From Periplaneta americana (taxonomy: Eukaryota > Arthropoda > Insecta > Blattodea > Blattidae), in NCBI RefSeq assembly GCF_040183065.1, contig NC_091123.1, positions 107,482,821 through 107,546,820 of the forward strand: a stretch of 64,000 nucleotides of DNA. The letters are read 5' to 3'. Position 1 is the first letter of the stretch; every line of letters starts with the position of its first letter. Shown piece by piece: positions 21,962-34,434 of this stretch. The notes beneath the pieces are model-generated. The model saw only the letters and a list, made by a program, of their open reading frames with translations, was not told the origin of the DNA and ran no database searches. Both the position numbers and the translations under genes were made by a program.

Positions 21962-22180
21962 GTTATATAGCATCTGAATGAGATGAAGATGATAATGCCA
22001 GCGAAATGAGTGCAGAGTCCAGCTCTAAAAGTTACCCAGTTATTCTCTTAATGGGTTGAGAGAAAAGCCCGGGAAAACCTCAACCAGGTAGGCTAACTTG
22101 TTCCAATCAGAATTTGAACCCGACCCCGCTCGTTTCACGGTCAGGCAAGCTAACCGTTACTCCACAGCGGTGAACGATAC
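21962..22180 (-). repeat. Diverged SINE family 1 copy
   Basis: Reverse complement of the family order: head GTGGAGTAACGGTTAGCTTG, CCTGGTTGAGGTTTTCCCGGG, then GGTAACTTTTAGAGCTGGAC and CATTTCGCTGGCATTATC. The B box is degraded. Confidence 0.8.
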
Positions 22181-22504
22181 AGTTATTACACCGCGCATAC
22201 CATTAATTCCATCTGATACAATTATGCATTTCAAATACAAAGAAAGACAGTTTCCTCCTATACGTTTAGCCTTTTCAATGACAATAAATCACAGGGACAG
22301 ATTTTAGAGAGAATCTGCCTATAACTTTCGAAATCTGTATTCAGTCACGGGCAACTGTATGTTGCTCTCCCAAGAGTTCAATCATTCCACTCAGTAAATG
22401 TATCTGAGAATGATGAGATTGTTAATTGTGTTTATCATAGACTGTATGAATAAATTAATAAGATGCGTTGATATTTACTTAATAAAGTTTGAGATCTAAT
22501 AGAA

Positions 22505-22690
22505 TTCAAGCTGTGGAGTAAGGAATAGCACGCCTGACAGTGAAACGAGCGGACTGGGTTTTATCCTGGTTGGAACAAGTTACCTGGTTAAGGTTTTTTC
22601 CGAGGTTATCCCTCAACAAATTGAAGCAGAATTCTTGGGTAATTTTCGGCGTTGAACATTGGATTCATTTTGCCATCATAATTACACTTC
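22505..22690 (+). repeat. Diverged SINE family 1 relative
   Basis: Same subfamily as 6056-6345: GCTGTGGAGTAAGGAATAGC, CTGACAGTGAAACGAGCGG, TTTTTTCCGAGGTTATCCCTCAA, TTTCGGCGTTGAACATTGG and a 3' extension ATAATTACACTTCC. Confidence 0.75.
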
Positions 22691-22724
22691 CCCCTCTTTC
22701 ATCATCATCTCTGTTGTTTCCTAG

Positions 22725-23560
<836 letters not shown>

Positions 23561-23626
23561 ATAGATAGAAGATCTGATAGAACGGCGTCTGTTAGGGCCT
23601 ACGTCAGGTAAAATTAGTTTAGTAAA

Positions 23627-23923
23627 TGCTTTTTAAGGTACCCGGAGGTTCATTGCCGCCCTCACATAAGCCCGCCATCGGTCCCTATTCTGAGCAAGAT
23701 TAATCCAGTCTCTATCATCCCACCTCCCTCAAATCCATTTTAATATTATCCTCCCATCTACGTCTCGGCCTCCCCAAAGGTTTTTTTTTTTCCCTCCGGT
23801 CTCCCAACTAACACTGTATGTATTTCTGGATTCGCCCATACGTATTACATGCCGTGCCCATCTGAAACGTCTGGATTTAATGTTCCTAATTATGTCAGGT
23901 GAAGCATTATAACTTACTTTTAC
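23627..23923 (-). mobile_element. LINE-A 3' fragment
   Basis: Minus-strand motifs SPDIIRNIKSRRFRWARHV and a decayed GR..RW block, followed by the family 3' end (TTAAGGTACCCGGAGGTTCA on plus). A T run interrupts the frame at 23781. Confidence 0.85.

Positions 23924-23952
<29 letters not shown>
23924..23952. repeat. Poly(A) run
   Basis: 29 consecutive A residues abutting the truncated 5' side of the LINE-A fragment. Confidence 0.95.
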
Positions 23953-23954
<2 letters not shown>

Positions 23955-24840
23955 ATAGGCCTACACATTTTCTATAACAAAGTGTATTCTGAAACATATC
24001 CTGCGTTGTCCAAAGAGAACAGAATCTTAAATAGGTGATGGATATATTTCTAATGTTAATAGCAATAACATTATTTTTATGGTGAAAAGTGATGTAATAT
24101 AATAAAACAAGCCGTGAAGTATTCATGGAAGTCGGAAAACTCGTACTTTTTATTTTGGTAATAAACAAAAGTATTTGTATCTTGTAAAGAAGGTCTGAAA
24201 ATACGTGTTTTTGTTGAAATGAGGAAATATTCGTTTTTCTTGATTAGAATACGTACTCCATTAAATCCTTAGTATGAGGAAAGTATAATAATCTGACCTA
24301 TTGCTTGCTTGATTTATTGTAGTGTAGAAATCAACCTCCACATTCGTGAAAGTTAAAGGATAATCAATCCAATAATAATGACTGGGGTGTGAGAAGAATT
24401 ACACTCGGAATGGATCTAAAAATAAGGCCGGGGTAATTTCTTTATTAAATTACTTTACATATCCAGCATAAAATAATATGAATTACATACAATAAATAAT
24501 GATTCCTGAAAGGTGCATACATGATGAGTGAAGAAATAATGAACTACAATTTCAATTCGTTACACGTCGTTTACGACATATACAATATGTATAGGCCTAT
24601 ACTGCAAGTACGTACTTACACCGTGGACCGCATAAACATCTCTTAAGTGTACTGTCTGTTTGGCCCGAGGGTCGCACTTTTTCCTGGCCTGCTTTAGGTG
24701 TGGGATATCTATGCTGAGTGCTCATGAGCAATGCAATACCACCACTTCTGAGCAACTGATATCGTAGCCTTGTAGCCCAAGCACATGTGGTTTCACTTTT
24801 GACAACCAACAAATAATACTGGTACTGCCATTAGGCCTAC
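23953..24840. other. No gene or element recognised
   Basis: AT-rich intergenic DNA without paired repeats that I could see. Confidence 0.6.
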
Positions 24841-24847
24841 TATTTCC

Positions 24848-24898
<51 letters not shown>

Positions 24899-24914
24899 CA
24901 TAATAATAATTATA
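24848..24914. repeat. (AAT)n microsatellite
   Basis: About 17 units followed by interrupted AAT/ATT units. Confidence 0.96.
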
Positions 24915-25019
24915 ATTATCATCTTCATCAATGTCAGCGTGTCAGTTACGGTTTCTGGCCTGCTTGCAGGTTTGCCCAATCAACACTTTTACTATCTCAT
25001 TGTATTATATTAATTGAAT

Positions 25020-25265
25020 CGAGATTAAATTGTTACTTTACCCAATGGGATCAACCTAATGGTCTGACTGCAGTTCGCGAGGTCCCATGTTCGATTCCCG
25101 GTTAGAACATAGGAATTTTTCCTTAACGTGAATTGTTTCTGTGTTCTTCCATGGTCCGGAAATTAGGTTAAGTTTAGATTTGAAAACTCTCCTGGCGTAC
25201 ATGGTCCGGAAAATAGGTTAAGAACTCTCCTGGCGCCACATACTCATAGTCGTCATAATATCATC
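25020..25265 (+). repeat. tRNA-like SINE, another family
   Basis: A tRNA-like head ends in a B-box-like CATGTTCGATTCCCGGT (about 25087). The body contains an internal direct duplication of ATGGTCCGGAAA(T/A)TAGGTTAAG..AACTCTCCTGGCG (about 25151-25239). It ends CATAGTCGTCATAATATC, a short regular tail. Confidence 0.6.
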
Positions 25266-25469
25266 GGGGCACAGTGTTGCCAGGTCTATTTATTTTGCAG
25301 TAGATCTCCTGCATATTTAGAAGTCTACTGATCTACTTCTGATAAATCGAAAAAATAGACAAATCTCCTGTTGTTTTGTTCTTTCGCAGCTTATTTTCAA
25401 CAAAACCTTAATTGAAATGCAATATGAATGGAAGCAGGCAAGTCTTCCTTAGAAGATTTTCATTGTTGG

Positions 25470-25745
25470 TCTGAGTTCCTATTCCCTTAAACAAGCACGC
25501 ATAGAGGTGCCATAAGACGTACCAAATTACTTACGAGCGCACTACATACCTATCTACCACATATAGACAACACCAAAATCACTGACCACTTCTTGCTAGA
25601 TGGGAATGTCTGTCAAAAGGACACATCCCTCTTTTGATGTGTTGCAGGTCGCGGGCCGGTTTTCTTAAAAGTTTTGCAGAAAGTCTTCTGAGTCCCTAGT
25701 CTCTTAAACATGACACACAGAGATACTACAAACGTGCCGAATTAT
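25470..25745. repeat. Diverged direct repeat, ~65-bp units ~213 bp apart
   Basis: GTCTGAGTTCCTATTCCC..ACCAAATTACTTA at 25470-25533 recurs as TTCTGAGTCCCTAGTCTC..GCCGAATTATTCTTA at 25683-25750, with about a quarter of positions changed. Confidence 0.55.
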
Positions 25746-26395
25746 TCTTAAGTGATCATTTCGTTGGAAATGCTTTCTCCATTAAATTTTCAAGATTCGA
25801 ATTTTCACAACAGACAGTGTGGAGAGAAGCTGTACTCTGAAGAACCAATTTTTATGCAAGATGGTGCATCCTGTCACGTGGCAAAGTTTGTCAAGCATCC
25901 AAATTCATTAATGATTTGGTCTGTGATTAGTGGTAATCTAAGGATTTGGGAAATATTTTCGTCGTTAGCGGCATAATGAGACAAGATCAATACATCAAAG
26001 TTCTGCAGACTTGCCTGATTCCATAACTCCGGGATTCAATAAAAGAACAATGTACCGGTTTAATATATAATGGGTTCACTTTTTTCTTCATCCACTCTGC
26101 CTCAGGACTAGAGTACAGCTTCTTACCACGCTGAAGAACCTTAATACTGGTATACCTCTATTGGCTTGGCGGGACAACTCGTCTGACCTCAATCCCATGA
26201 ATAATATTAGGGTGCTTCTGGAGAGGGAAGTGGCAAAGACCATGCTACTGATAAGATAAATTTAATTGAAAAAGTAATGTACCACTGGCATCACAACCAG
26301 CGCTTGAAAGATATGAGCTTGCAATACATAGACAGTCTGCCTTGCAGAGTGCAGTCTGTGGTTGAGGCAAAGATAGGTTTGACAAAATGATAAAT
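25742..26395 (+). pseudogene. Tc1-type transposase pseudogene with segments out of order
   Basis: Tc1 landmarks are present but degraded. FMQDGASCHVAK (25850-25886, second Asp block) comes before KHPNSLMIWSVISG and YIKVLQTCLIP. In normal Tc1 proteins those two blocks precede it. IPLLAWRDNSSDLNPMNNI follows near 26150-26210, and a C-terminal block YIDSLPCRVQSVVEAKIG reaches 26388. Several frameshifts and stops interrupt it. The misplaced block implies an internal rearrangement or a second insertion rather than simple decay. Non-functional. Confidence 0.75.
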
Positions 26396-28540
26396 CAATC
26401 ATTAAACCAGGGTGAAATATATCAGTTAGGATACACGCATTCAACTTGTACGGTGATTCTGATATTACCCGTAACTGTCGTTCCATCTTGTCTTCGATCT
26501 CCTGGCTCTTTTCCCGTTACCATTCTCATCTCTTACAATAATTAAGTTATTCTGTTAGAAACGGTACGCAGACTAAATAACGTGATTGTTTTGCTATTTA
26601 TCTGGATTTTGCATTCTTTGCTACTTTCTTTTCCCTACATTATTTTTTTAATGTTTTCTTTTTATTATTCGTAATTTATGTTTTGCTCTTTTAATCTGAA
26701 GTATGTCTTGTGTTTGTGTGATGCATGTTCTTTTATGAATTTAAGCTACCTTTAATACAGTGTCTTTTGCAAGTTCTTCCCCTCAGATGCTCGCTGGTAC
26801 AACCTACATGTTCTCGTGGGTGCCACACAGTCCTTCCTGTTAAGCACGCGGCCTCTACATTGTAATTTGACATTTATCTCTCGCAGTTGAGTGAAATTTA
26901 ATCGAAACCATCTGACCAGTTTTAAGAAGGCTTACGTATTGCGCTTCAGGTGATGCACATGTTAACTAGCCGTACCTCTCAATTGAAATACTTTCGTTGA
27001 TACATAGATAAGATAAAATTCGTCTTGAAGAAATCGACACAAATAACAGCCTCCATAACAGAAAATGTTCCACTTTTTTAACTAACATCTGATTAAATAC
27101 ATCTCTCGAAATTTATAGTAATCGTAACTTCTCCATTATACTTCTATACAATCACATTATAGGGCTATAGCCCTAAACACGTGGTCTGGTAAGAACTCCT
27201 TTCCTTATGCATGTTCGGCAGATAGTGAATGTGAATTTGTTCCGTAGCGTACCGTACATTTTGTACTGTAGATGTGTTTATTTTTCTTTGTATCCAATAT
27301 CTATTTATAATTCATTCGTGAATGATGCATATCATTATAATATTTCAAAGAAATTAAAATAAGTTCAACAAAATATCTTCCAATCTTCATGAAATGTATC
27401 AGAGGAAGCATAGCTCCAGAACATAACCTATCGGAATTGTCCTATTCTGTAATAACAACATAATAAACACGAAACCCCACACAGTGATCTAGAACTTAAA
27501 GAAATTCAACCTCATGGACTTGATCGAAGAACCATGGGATAAGAAGATATTTAAGAAAGGAAACAACATGGCGATTTACTGAAAATTCGTTGAAACAGTT
27601 TTGCTTAATTTTCACAATATTATAAAACAGCGTACGGAATGGAACGGTATGGAATATTTGTTTACAGAAAGGAAACTGTGACAGTGACATTATATTATGT
27701 ACAGAATTGTCATAAAAACTTCTTAGAAACATTTTAGGTATTAATAGTTATTTATGCAACACGTGGATAATCTTAATGATCATGACATGAGTGAATTTTC
27801 ACGAGTGTTATAATAAGATTATCCAGAGTTGGATACAATACTTTATAGTATCTTAGCATTATAAATTGTAGGAAATAAACTGTGAAAGAAATTCGGGATC
27901 CATAGCTGACAAATTGTCTTCATATGTTCGTATCGATTAGTTGCGCTTGGCATTGGCATTGAGTAAAGAAGAATGGATGACCTAGCAGGTTATGTTACAA
28001 ATGTTCCTTTATTTTGTTAATATAGTTTCTCTGAACTACAGAACTGTTTTATGTGATATTACAAAAGTGATACAAAATTATTAAAGATTGGAAATAAATG
28101 ATATGTTACCTTGTGTCCTGCATTTCATTTCTTGTTACACGACGCGTAGAAGATATTCAGACGAGTTGCATGTATCCCGATCCAAGCGTTCCGGTATTAC
28201 GTCATATAGTGAATAGATCACTGCTATTATCGGCACGCGTGCCATAATAAGCCAATTATGAAGGATATTCGATGTAGTAACAACCTGTTATAATGCTAGG
28301 ATGACATAAAAGAGATTTTATTATTATTTATTATTGCAAGAAAAAATTACATATATTAACAATGATTTTACAATATGGATGTTCTTCAAAATTTAAAATT
28401 GCATACCAATCCCACATTCAAATACATATTACAAATTGTTGTATAAATAAAATTATAATTGGGCCACACACGAAAACGCAAGATGCTTGAGTTCGGGTGT
28501 GACCAATAAAGAAACTGAATAGAACAAAATAATAATAATC
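26396..28540. other. No gene recognised
   Basis: AT-rich. An isolated unit at 27691-27745 (GACATTATATTATGTACAGA..CTTCTTAGAAACATTTTAGG) matches the minisatellite unit at 28563-29085, so one outlying copy lies about 0.9 kb upstream. Nothing else stands out. Confidence 0.6.
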
Positions 28541-28562
28541 ACAACTGTAATTAAACTGTGAA

Positions 28563-28569
28563 AGTGAAT

Positions 28570-28619
<50 letters not shown>

Positions 28620-29085
28620 TATTATTATCACCGTCAAGGTCATTAGTCCTTTCCGGCGACATTTATTATGTACAGAATTATTGTCGTAAAAAATTTTCTT
28701 CTTAGAAACACCTTAGGGATTAAAAGAGATGAAAGTGAATCATCATCATCACCATCACCATCACCATCACCATCAATGCCATTAGTCCTTTCCGACGACA
28801 TTATATTACGTTCAGAATTGTCGTAAAAACTTCTTCCTAGAAACACTTTAGAGATTAAAAGAGATGAAAGTAAATTATTATCAACATCAACATCATCATC
28901 ACCATCAAGGTCATTAGTTCTTTCCAGCGACATATTACGTACAGAATTGTCGTAAAAATTTCTTCTTAGTAACACTTTATGGATTAAAAGAGATGAAAGT
29001 AAATTATCATCATCATCATCATCATCATCATAATTATCATCATCATCACCACCATCAAGGCCATTAGTCCTTTTCAGGAATATCA
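28563..29085. repeat. Minisatellite of ~130-bp units, each starting with a variable CAT tract
   Basis: Four units start near 28563, 28733, 28870 and 29000. Each has a CAT/CAC tract of different length, then (A/G)GGYCATTAGTCCTTTCC, GACATATTACGTACAGAATT, GTCGTAAAAA, CTTCTTAGAAACACTTTA and GGATTAAAAGAGATGAAAGT. The last unit is partial. Asp-rich minus-strand ORFs come from the CAT tracts and are artefacts. Confidence 0.93.
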
Positions 29086-29129
29086 ATAGGCCTACCTACG
29101 TGCTTTCAAATTGGAAAAGATCGGTTGGA

Positions 29130-29200
29130 CCGGACACACACCAAATGCAGCATTTTGTCTCGGAACGATTTTTTGCAAGACAAAACGTTGCATTTCAGTG
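29130..29200. repeat. Imperfect hairpin
   Basis: AAATGCAGCATTTTGTCT and AGACAAAACGTTGCATTT are inverted with 16 of 18 bases paired around a 17-bp loop. Confidence 0.75.
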
Positions 29201-29439
29201 CATTTCGTGTAGAGAGATAATATCTAGGAGACTACACTAATGCAGTTCTTAGATTTATACTGGCTGTGAGATTTCAAAGAGGTGAATACAGTGTTCCATT
29301 GGTTATTGTGCAAAGTCGTTTTTGTGCGGTTAATGAGTTGTGATGGATATGGAAAGTGAAGAAGGGAGGTAGCTGTTATTTTGAGGCAATTTATTTAATT
29401 ATTGGACGAGACATCATTAAGAGGCTATTAAGTTCACCT

Positions 29440-29610
29440 AGTCAATAAAAAGAGGGACATTGTTAGATTTGTTACAGAACTTATAAATGACCTCGATAAG
29501 TTTTACAACTACTACAGATCAAGTGTAACTATGTTCGATCACCTCTTCGGACTTGTTGAAGACAAGATTAGGAAAAGGATTACAATGCTCAGGGACAGGT
29601 AGCTTTAAAC
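29440..29610 (+). pseudogene. PIF/Harbinger transposase N-terminal fragment
   Basis: An open stretch reads HLVNKKRDIVRF, then DLDKFYNYYRSSVTMFDHLF and GLVEDKIRKRITMLRDR before a TAG. In HARBI1-like transposases this block (FxxYFRMS..FDxLLxLVxxxI) lies just upstream of the SPxEKLAxTLRFLATG block. The catalytic domain is absent. It is distinct from the larger Harbinger gene pair at 43.6-46.3 kb. Confidence 0.75.
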
Positions 29611-29748
29611 ACTATGGCACAACTCCACAACCTACAACGTACTATCAAAGACTGTATAGCAGAACATGGGCAAGGTTACGAACTATTGTCTACCACTTTG
29701 CTAGCGCTGTGGTTTGAGTGAGCGTCAAGGCGTGTAAAGCACAGTTTT

Positions 29749-29873
29749 TCTGAACCAACGCATGCGAGTTGCGAGGCCCGCATCTCGTAGTTATAGAAGC
29801 CACTCACTATCTCTCCAGATTTGCGAGGCGGGCCTCGCAATTCGCACGTCGCATACGTCGGTTCAGAAAAACC
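29749..29873. mobile_element. Small MITE-like inverted repeat
   Basis: The left end GTTTTTCTGAACCAACGCAT and reverse-complemented right end GGTTTTTCTGAACCGACGTA are followed by related GTTGCGAGGCCCGC blocks. The interior is only about 45 bp. A matching single end occurs at 37510-37565. GC-rich against AT-rich flanks. The target duplication is unclear. Confidence 0.75.
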
Positions 29874-29889
29874 AAGGCTTCAGAGAAAT

Positions 29890-30555
29890 CGTTAGTTAGG
29901 GATGCACGTTGTACAGGGAATTAGTGCAGTAATGTAAATTTAATACTAGGCTATACATAACCCTACTAGGATCATTTATTTAGGAAATTTATGTTTCGAA
30001 AATCATGTTAGTGTTTCTTTGGAGGTATACTTCACAATAATTCTTAATAAAAATATTTCTCATTATAACACTAACAATTTGAAATATTACTATATTGTGA
30101 ATGACACTACCCATTGATCAATAAATGAGGAGTAGGCTATATCCTGGCATTTTTTTCAAAATTTGTTTATGTTGATGAATTTTCTAAAATAAAAAGTAAA
30201 ATAATTTAAATTCCTTTTGTTTTTACATAAATATACAAACATCCGAGTTTGCCCATATTCGTGAAAGTTTCAGCCTTCTAAATTTTTGTGATGTTCATAA
30301 TTCTTCTAGTGTCAGTCTTGCTGGAAACTATCATCATAATGGATTCTGTCAAACGCAGGAAAATTGGAAGATTTTAACGCCAGGAAGAAATATCAGAATT
30401 TGTGTAAATGTGCAAAGGTTGTTATGGATGTTACGCACTTAAATGCGGTTGCTAAAAGAATTTTTGTGGTGACTGATACAAAAAAAGAAGAAGAAAAAGA
30501 TTAGAGGGTGAAGTAAAGAATGCTATTACAGTAACTACATCTCCATTTGGAATGG
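29890..30555. other. No gene recognised
   Basis: AT-rich, with a purine-rich AAGAAGAAGAAAAAG tract near 30484. Confidence 0.55.
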
Positions 30556-30559
30556 AATG

Positions 30560-31125
30560 GAATTTAACTGAGAGGGGCACGGATGGCCCAGCACTGCGAC
30601 CTATTGAGGTCTATTGCGCTAATCCTCGATATGGAATGAGTTCCGTGCCACAGATCCCCCTACGCGCACCGCCCTAACCTAACGACCGGTCCCTACAGCC
30701 GACAGAATACATATACCATTCCTGCTTCGGCAAATTCCCCCAAGGTCCCCCTGTCTGTCCGAGGCGAAACTCCTTCCCCGAGTAGGTCCGCCTCGGGTGG
30801 CATTGCAGAAGCCATCTAACGTCGCTTAACTACATTGCAAGGAGGCCGGTCGAGAGAGTCAGCAGCTTCGGGAGGCCGCATGTAGAGTTGTCTTGAAAAC
30901 CAGAAACAGGATAATGAGAAAAGGATGAGTGGGGAGGAAAGGAAGTGGCAAAGATGAGTGGGGTTCCAGTCGCCTGATAAAGTTACCTGATATTCATCCA
31001 TAGGAGTGAGGTGGGAGGGAAACCCTGAAGAAACCTCACCCAGGAAATTCGTCCTGACAGGGAATCGAACCCGGGACCGCTGGGTTCGGAGTTAGACTCG
31101 CTAACCCCTCAGCTACAACGGTGGA
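30560..31125 (-). repeat. tRNA-derived SINE-like repeat, long type
   Basis: On the minus strand a tRNA-like head (GTAGCTGAGGGGTTAGCGAG A box, then CGGTCCCGGGTTCGATTCCC B box, 31060-31120) is followed by a GC-rich body of about 450 bp that includes CCCCTCTCAGTTAAATTCC at its far end. The head makes it a pol III-type retroposon. No second copy occurs in this window. Confidence 0.7.
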
Positions 31126-31229
31126 AATATCTGCATTTAGTAACAAAGGTATAAAGGGTACAGACGTTAAGCCAATTGAAAAGCATTGAAACTTAATGGC
31201 GGAAGATAACTAGTACCGATGTTAGAACT

Positions 31230-31560
31230 GTGCAGCGTAGTAAATTGTGATGAAGGATGAGTGGAACAGAGAAAAATTCTCTCCGGCACCGGGGTTTGAA
31301 CCAGAGTTTTCAGCTCTACGTGCTGACGCTCTATCCACTAAGCCACACCGGATTCCCATCCCGATGTCGGATTGAATCCTCTGTTTAAGTTCCACCTCTT
31401 GGGTTCCCTCTAGTGGCCTACCCTCATGCACTGCGTCATAGATGTATGACAGTGGCACAATGTCCATACATGTGCATAGGTGCACATAGAGTTGAAAACC
31501 CGGGTTCAAATCCCGATGCCGGAGAGAATTTTTCTCTGTTCTACTCATCTTTCATCATAT
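31230..31560. repeat. Pair of tRNA-like sequences in inverted orientation
   Basis: Minus-strand head: GTGGCTTAGTGGATAGAGCG (A box), anticodon-like arm and GGTTCAAACCCCGG (B box) at 31285-31350. An inverted B-box region with the same trailer lies at 31497-31560. The arms share AGAGAAAAATTCTCTCCGGC and flanking GATGA(A)AGATGAGT, about 75 bp each, around a ~165-bp centre. This is a foldback pair of SINEs or an inverted-repeat element. Confidence 0.8.
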
Positions 31561-31569
31561 GATGACGCA

Positions 31570-32885
31570 GACTTTCTGCACGGAAATACCATATGTACTT
31601 CGGTTCATCGTAATAATGTGTAGTAAATTGTGCTGAAACAAAATATGAGTTGGACAGTACACTATAGAAAATATAAGTTTTTGTTATATGTTTTTACACA
31701 ATCGTGCATGCTATTTTAGAAACTTTTATAGCGATTTTTTTTTTCGTAGAGAGAGGAGAAATTTCCAGCGAAGTAGAGGGATTTTTTTACCAACTGGGAG
31801 GTTGGAAATACTGGAATGAAATTATTTGAACCACTTGTAGCGGTCCTAACCAATGAGATTGCTTTCAATCTCTCCCTGTTACGTGAAGAAGAAGGTACAG
31901 TATATTCTTCTTACGAAACATTGAGTTTTGTAATATTGTGTTAGTAAGAAGAAAATTTGTATTGAAGTTCATCTCCTCAGGTTAGTTTCTAAGTAACAGT
32001 CTTTCTGGGAATTGATCAGACCTTGCATATGCTAAGATAATAGAGCTAAATGCCGCCCTATCGACTGGTTTACTTGCTGTGAGAAACTTCTATTAGAAAG
32101 CAGGACTCATTTGCTTAGAGCGTATGCTGGAGGTCAAAATGCGTGGGCGACCACGCACTCTTTGAATGTATATGCTGCACTAATGGCAGCCTAATACGTA
32201 TTCAAACATCAGCTTCCCCAGTCTCATGTCGGTGCACGACCAACACAATGTTTCTACGAGCCCCATTACTAATCATGGCAGTATTTCGCTTTCTCCATCT
32301 TTATTCAGATTGCCAAGTGATAGCTGTTGTGCGCATCGAAGTATGCTCTTTAGCATAGAGGATGACGCTGAGATTTCACTGCAGTCAGGTATCCTTTAAC
32401 AAGTATCTTCGTCATTTCTCTAAGTATGAAATATCGTTACGCCATTACGCATGAGTGAGAGCACCTCACTTATGTAAATGAATGTGGTTTGTACTTGAAT
32501 AAGTGTCATTTGTGGCTCAGACTGTAGCGTTTTTAGATAAGTAATATCCAATGGAACCGGGTTCCATTTCCGTCAGAAAAATGCACAATTATATAAATAT
32601 AATAAAACGTATTAAAACTTCAAAAACTTAAAAATTTGTTTAAGGCTATGGAACTGTGAAATTTCCAACTTCTACATTTTTACACTAATTAATCTGAAAC
32701 TTATACCACATATTTCTTACAATGTGGACTTGGAGTACACAAATTTTCACTTTAATATTCCGATTACTTACTTACTTACAAGATATAAATTGCTACCACT
32801 GAGATATTTATTTTTTATGCGTTTTTTATTTTTCTCTACCTGTTCCATACATGTTTTCTCGGTAAACAATTCAACAAAAGCGAGT
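31570..32885. other. No gene recognised
   Basis: AT-rich. Short ORFs only. No paired repeats or tRNA-like heads seen. Confidence 0.6.
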
Positions 32886-32893
32886 GCTTTAAA

Positions 32894-33076
32894 CCAGCGG
32901 TCATCAAAACACTGCACGCTCGTGCTAGCGTCTCTTACTCGCGGACAAGACACTGCCCTAGCGTGCAATCGTCGGTGCTGGTGGATATGCTGTCTCTCTA
33001 TCCCTTGTGCACGACGGAGCAGAATTCCTTACCCTCCATGCACTCTACCCATTTCAGCGAATGCTGACGACCACTG
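32894..33076. mobile_element. 183-bp hAT MITE with perfect 8-bp target duplication
   Basis: The ends CAGCGGTCATCA and CAGTGGTCGTCA (reverse complement of right) fit the CAGNGGTNNTCA pattern of hAT elements. Both are flanked by CTTTAAAC (32886-32893 and 33077-33084). GC-richer interior, no ORF. Confidence 0.92.
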
Positions 33077-33235
33077 CTTTAAACTATAAATAGGTGCGGA
33101 AAGTAATTTAGATCTCAGAAATGGTTATTTTTCATGTTTATTTTTCTATCTCCTCGTCACTCCATTTCCTCTAATTTTCTGCCCATCTTGCTATCACTGA
33201 GATTGGATCCTGCGGGCGCCCTTGCTTGCTTACTT

Positions 33236-34020
33236 ACAAGGAGCCCGGAGGTTCATTGCCAACCTGACATAAGCCCGCCATCGGTCCCAGTCCTGAGTAA
33301 GATTAATCCAATCTTTACAATCATATTTACCTCCCTCAAATCCATTTTAATATTATCCTCCCATCTACGTCTCGGCCTCCCCAAAGGTCTTTTTCCCTCC
33401 GGCCTCTCAAATAACACTCTATATTTCTGGATTCGCCCATACGTGTTACATGCTCTGCCCATCTCAAAAGTCTAGATTTAATTTTCCTAATTATGTCAAG
33501 TGAAGAATACAATGCGTGCAGTTCTGCGTTGTGTAATTTCCTCCATTCTCCTGTAACTTCATCCCTCTTAGTCCCAAATATTTTCCTAAGCATTTTATTC
33601 TAAAACACCCTTAATCTCTGTTCCTCTCTCAAAGTGAGAGTCCAAGTTTCACAACCATACAGAACAATCGGTAATACTCGTAGATCTATAACTGTTTTAT
33701 GAATTCTAATTTTCAGCTTTTTTGAGAGCAGATTGGAAGACAAAAGCTTCCCAACCGAATAATAACAGGAATTTTCCATATTCATGCTGCGTTTAATTTC
33801 CTCCCGAGTGTCATTTATATTATTTTGTTACTGTTGCTCCAAGATACTCGAATTTTTCCACCTCTTCACAGGATAAATTTCCAATTTTTATATTCCCATT
33901 TCGTACTACGTTCTGGTCACGAGACATAATCATATTTATTTTATTTTATTTTATTTATACTTTGTCTTTTTGGATTTACTTCTAAATCTATCACTTTACT
34001 TGTTTCAAGTAAAATATTCC
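33236..34020 (-). mobile_element. LINE-A fragment, ~0.8 kb
   Basis: The minus strand carries most of the family tail: EEQRLRVF, MLRKIFGTKRDEVTGEWRKL, SRLLRWAEHV, GRPRRRWEDNIKM, and upstream SVGKLLSSNLLSKKLKIRI and LPIVLYGCETW. Several frameshifts and stops interrupt it. An (ATTTT)n run interrupts it at about 33929-33958. The 3' end near 33236 shows the ACTTACTTAC tail. Confidence 0.88.
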
Positions 34021-34434
34021 ATTTAGTTTACTTATATTAATTTTTAGTATCTTTTGATACTGAAATATAATTTCCAAATTTTCAAAGTCTACATAATTTT
34101 TCTTTAAATTTATAGGCTATTTTATTTAGTCATGATAGATTTAAGTAAAGTATGACCATGCTTCTTATATTTTTCCAATTACTTTTTGAAAAAAAAAATC
34201 TTTTTAGTTGTTAATTAAAAAAAAAATTAAACTTATCACATCTTAAACTCATGGTGATTTTAATACTTTCACTAGCAGAAGAAAACAAGTGTTTCAGTTT
34301 ACTTTACATGCTTTTATGGACTTCATTGAGACTGGAGAAAAACTGCATTTATTAGAGCATTCTGAATGTTACATAATGCTGAAAATTAGAAAATCGAGAA
34401 AACGAGTATCAAAGTACAGCATGTAGGCCTATAT

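Noticed and set aside
28453..29086. Asp-rich minus-strand ORFs
   Set aside because: Come from CAT tracts of the minisatellite; the frame is shared with repeat units, not with any domain.
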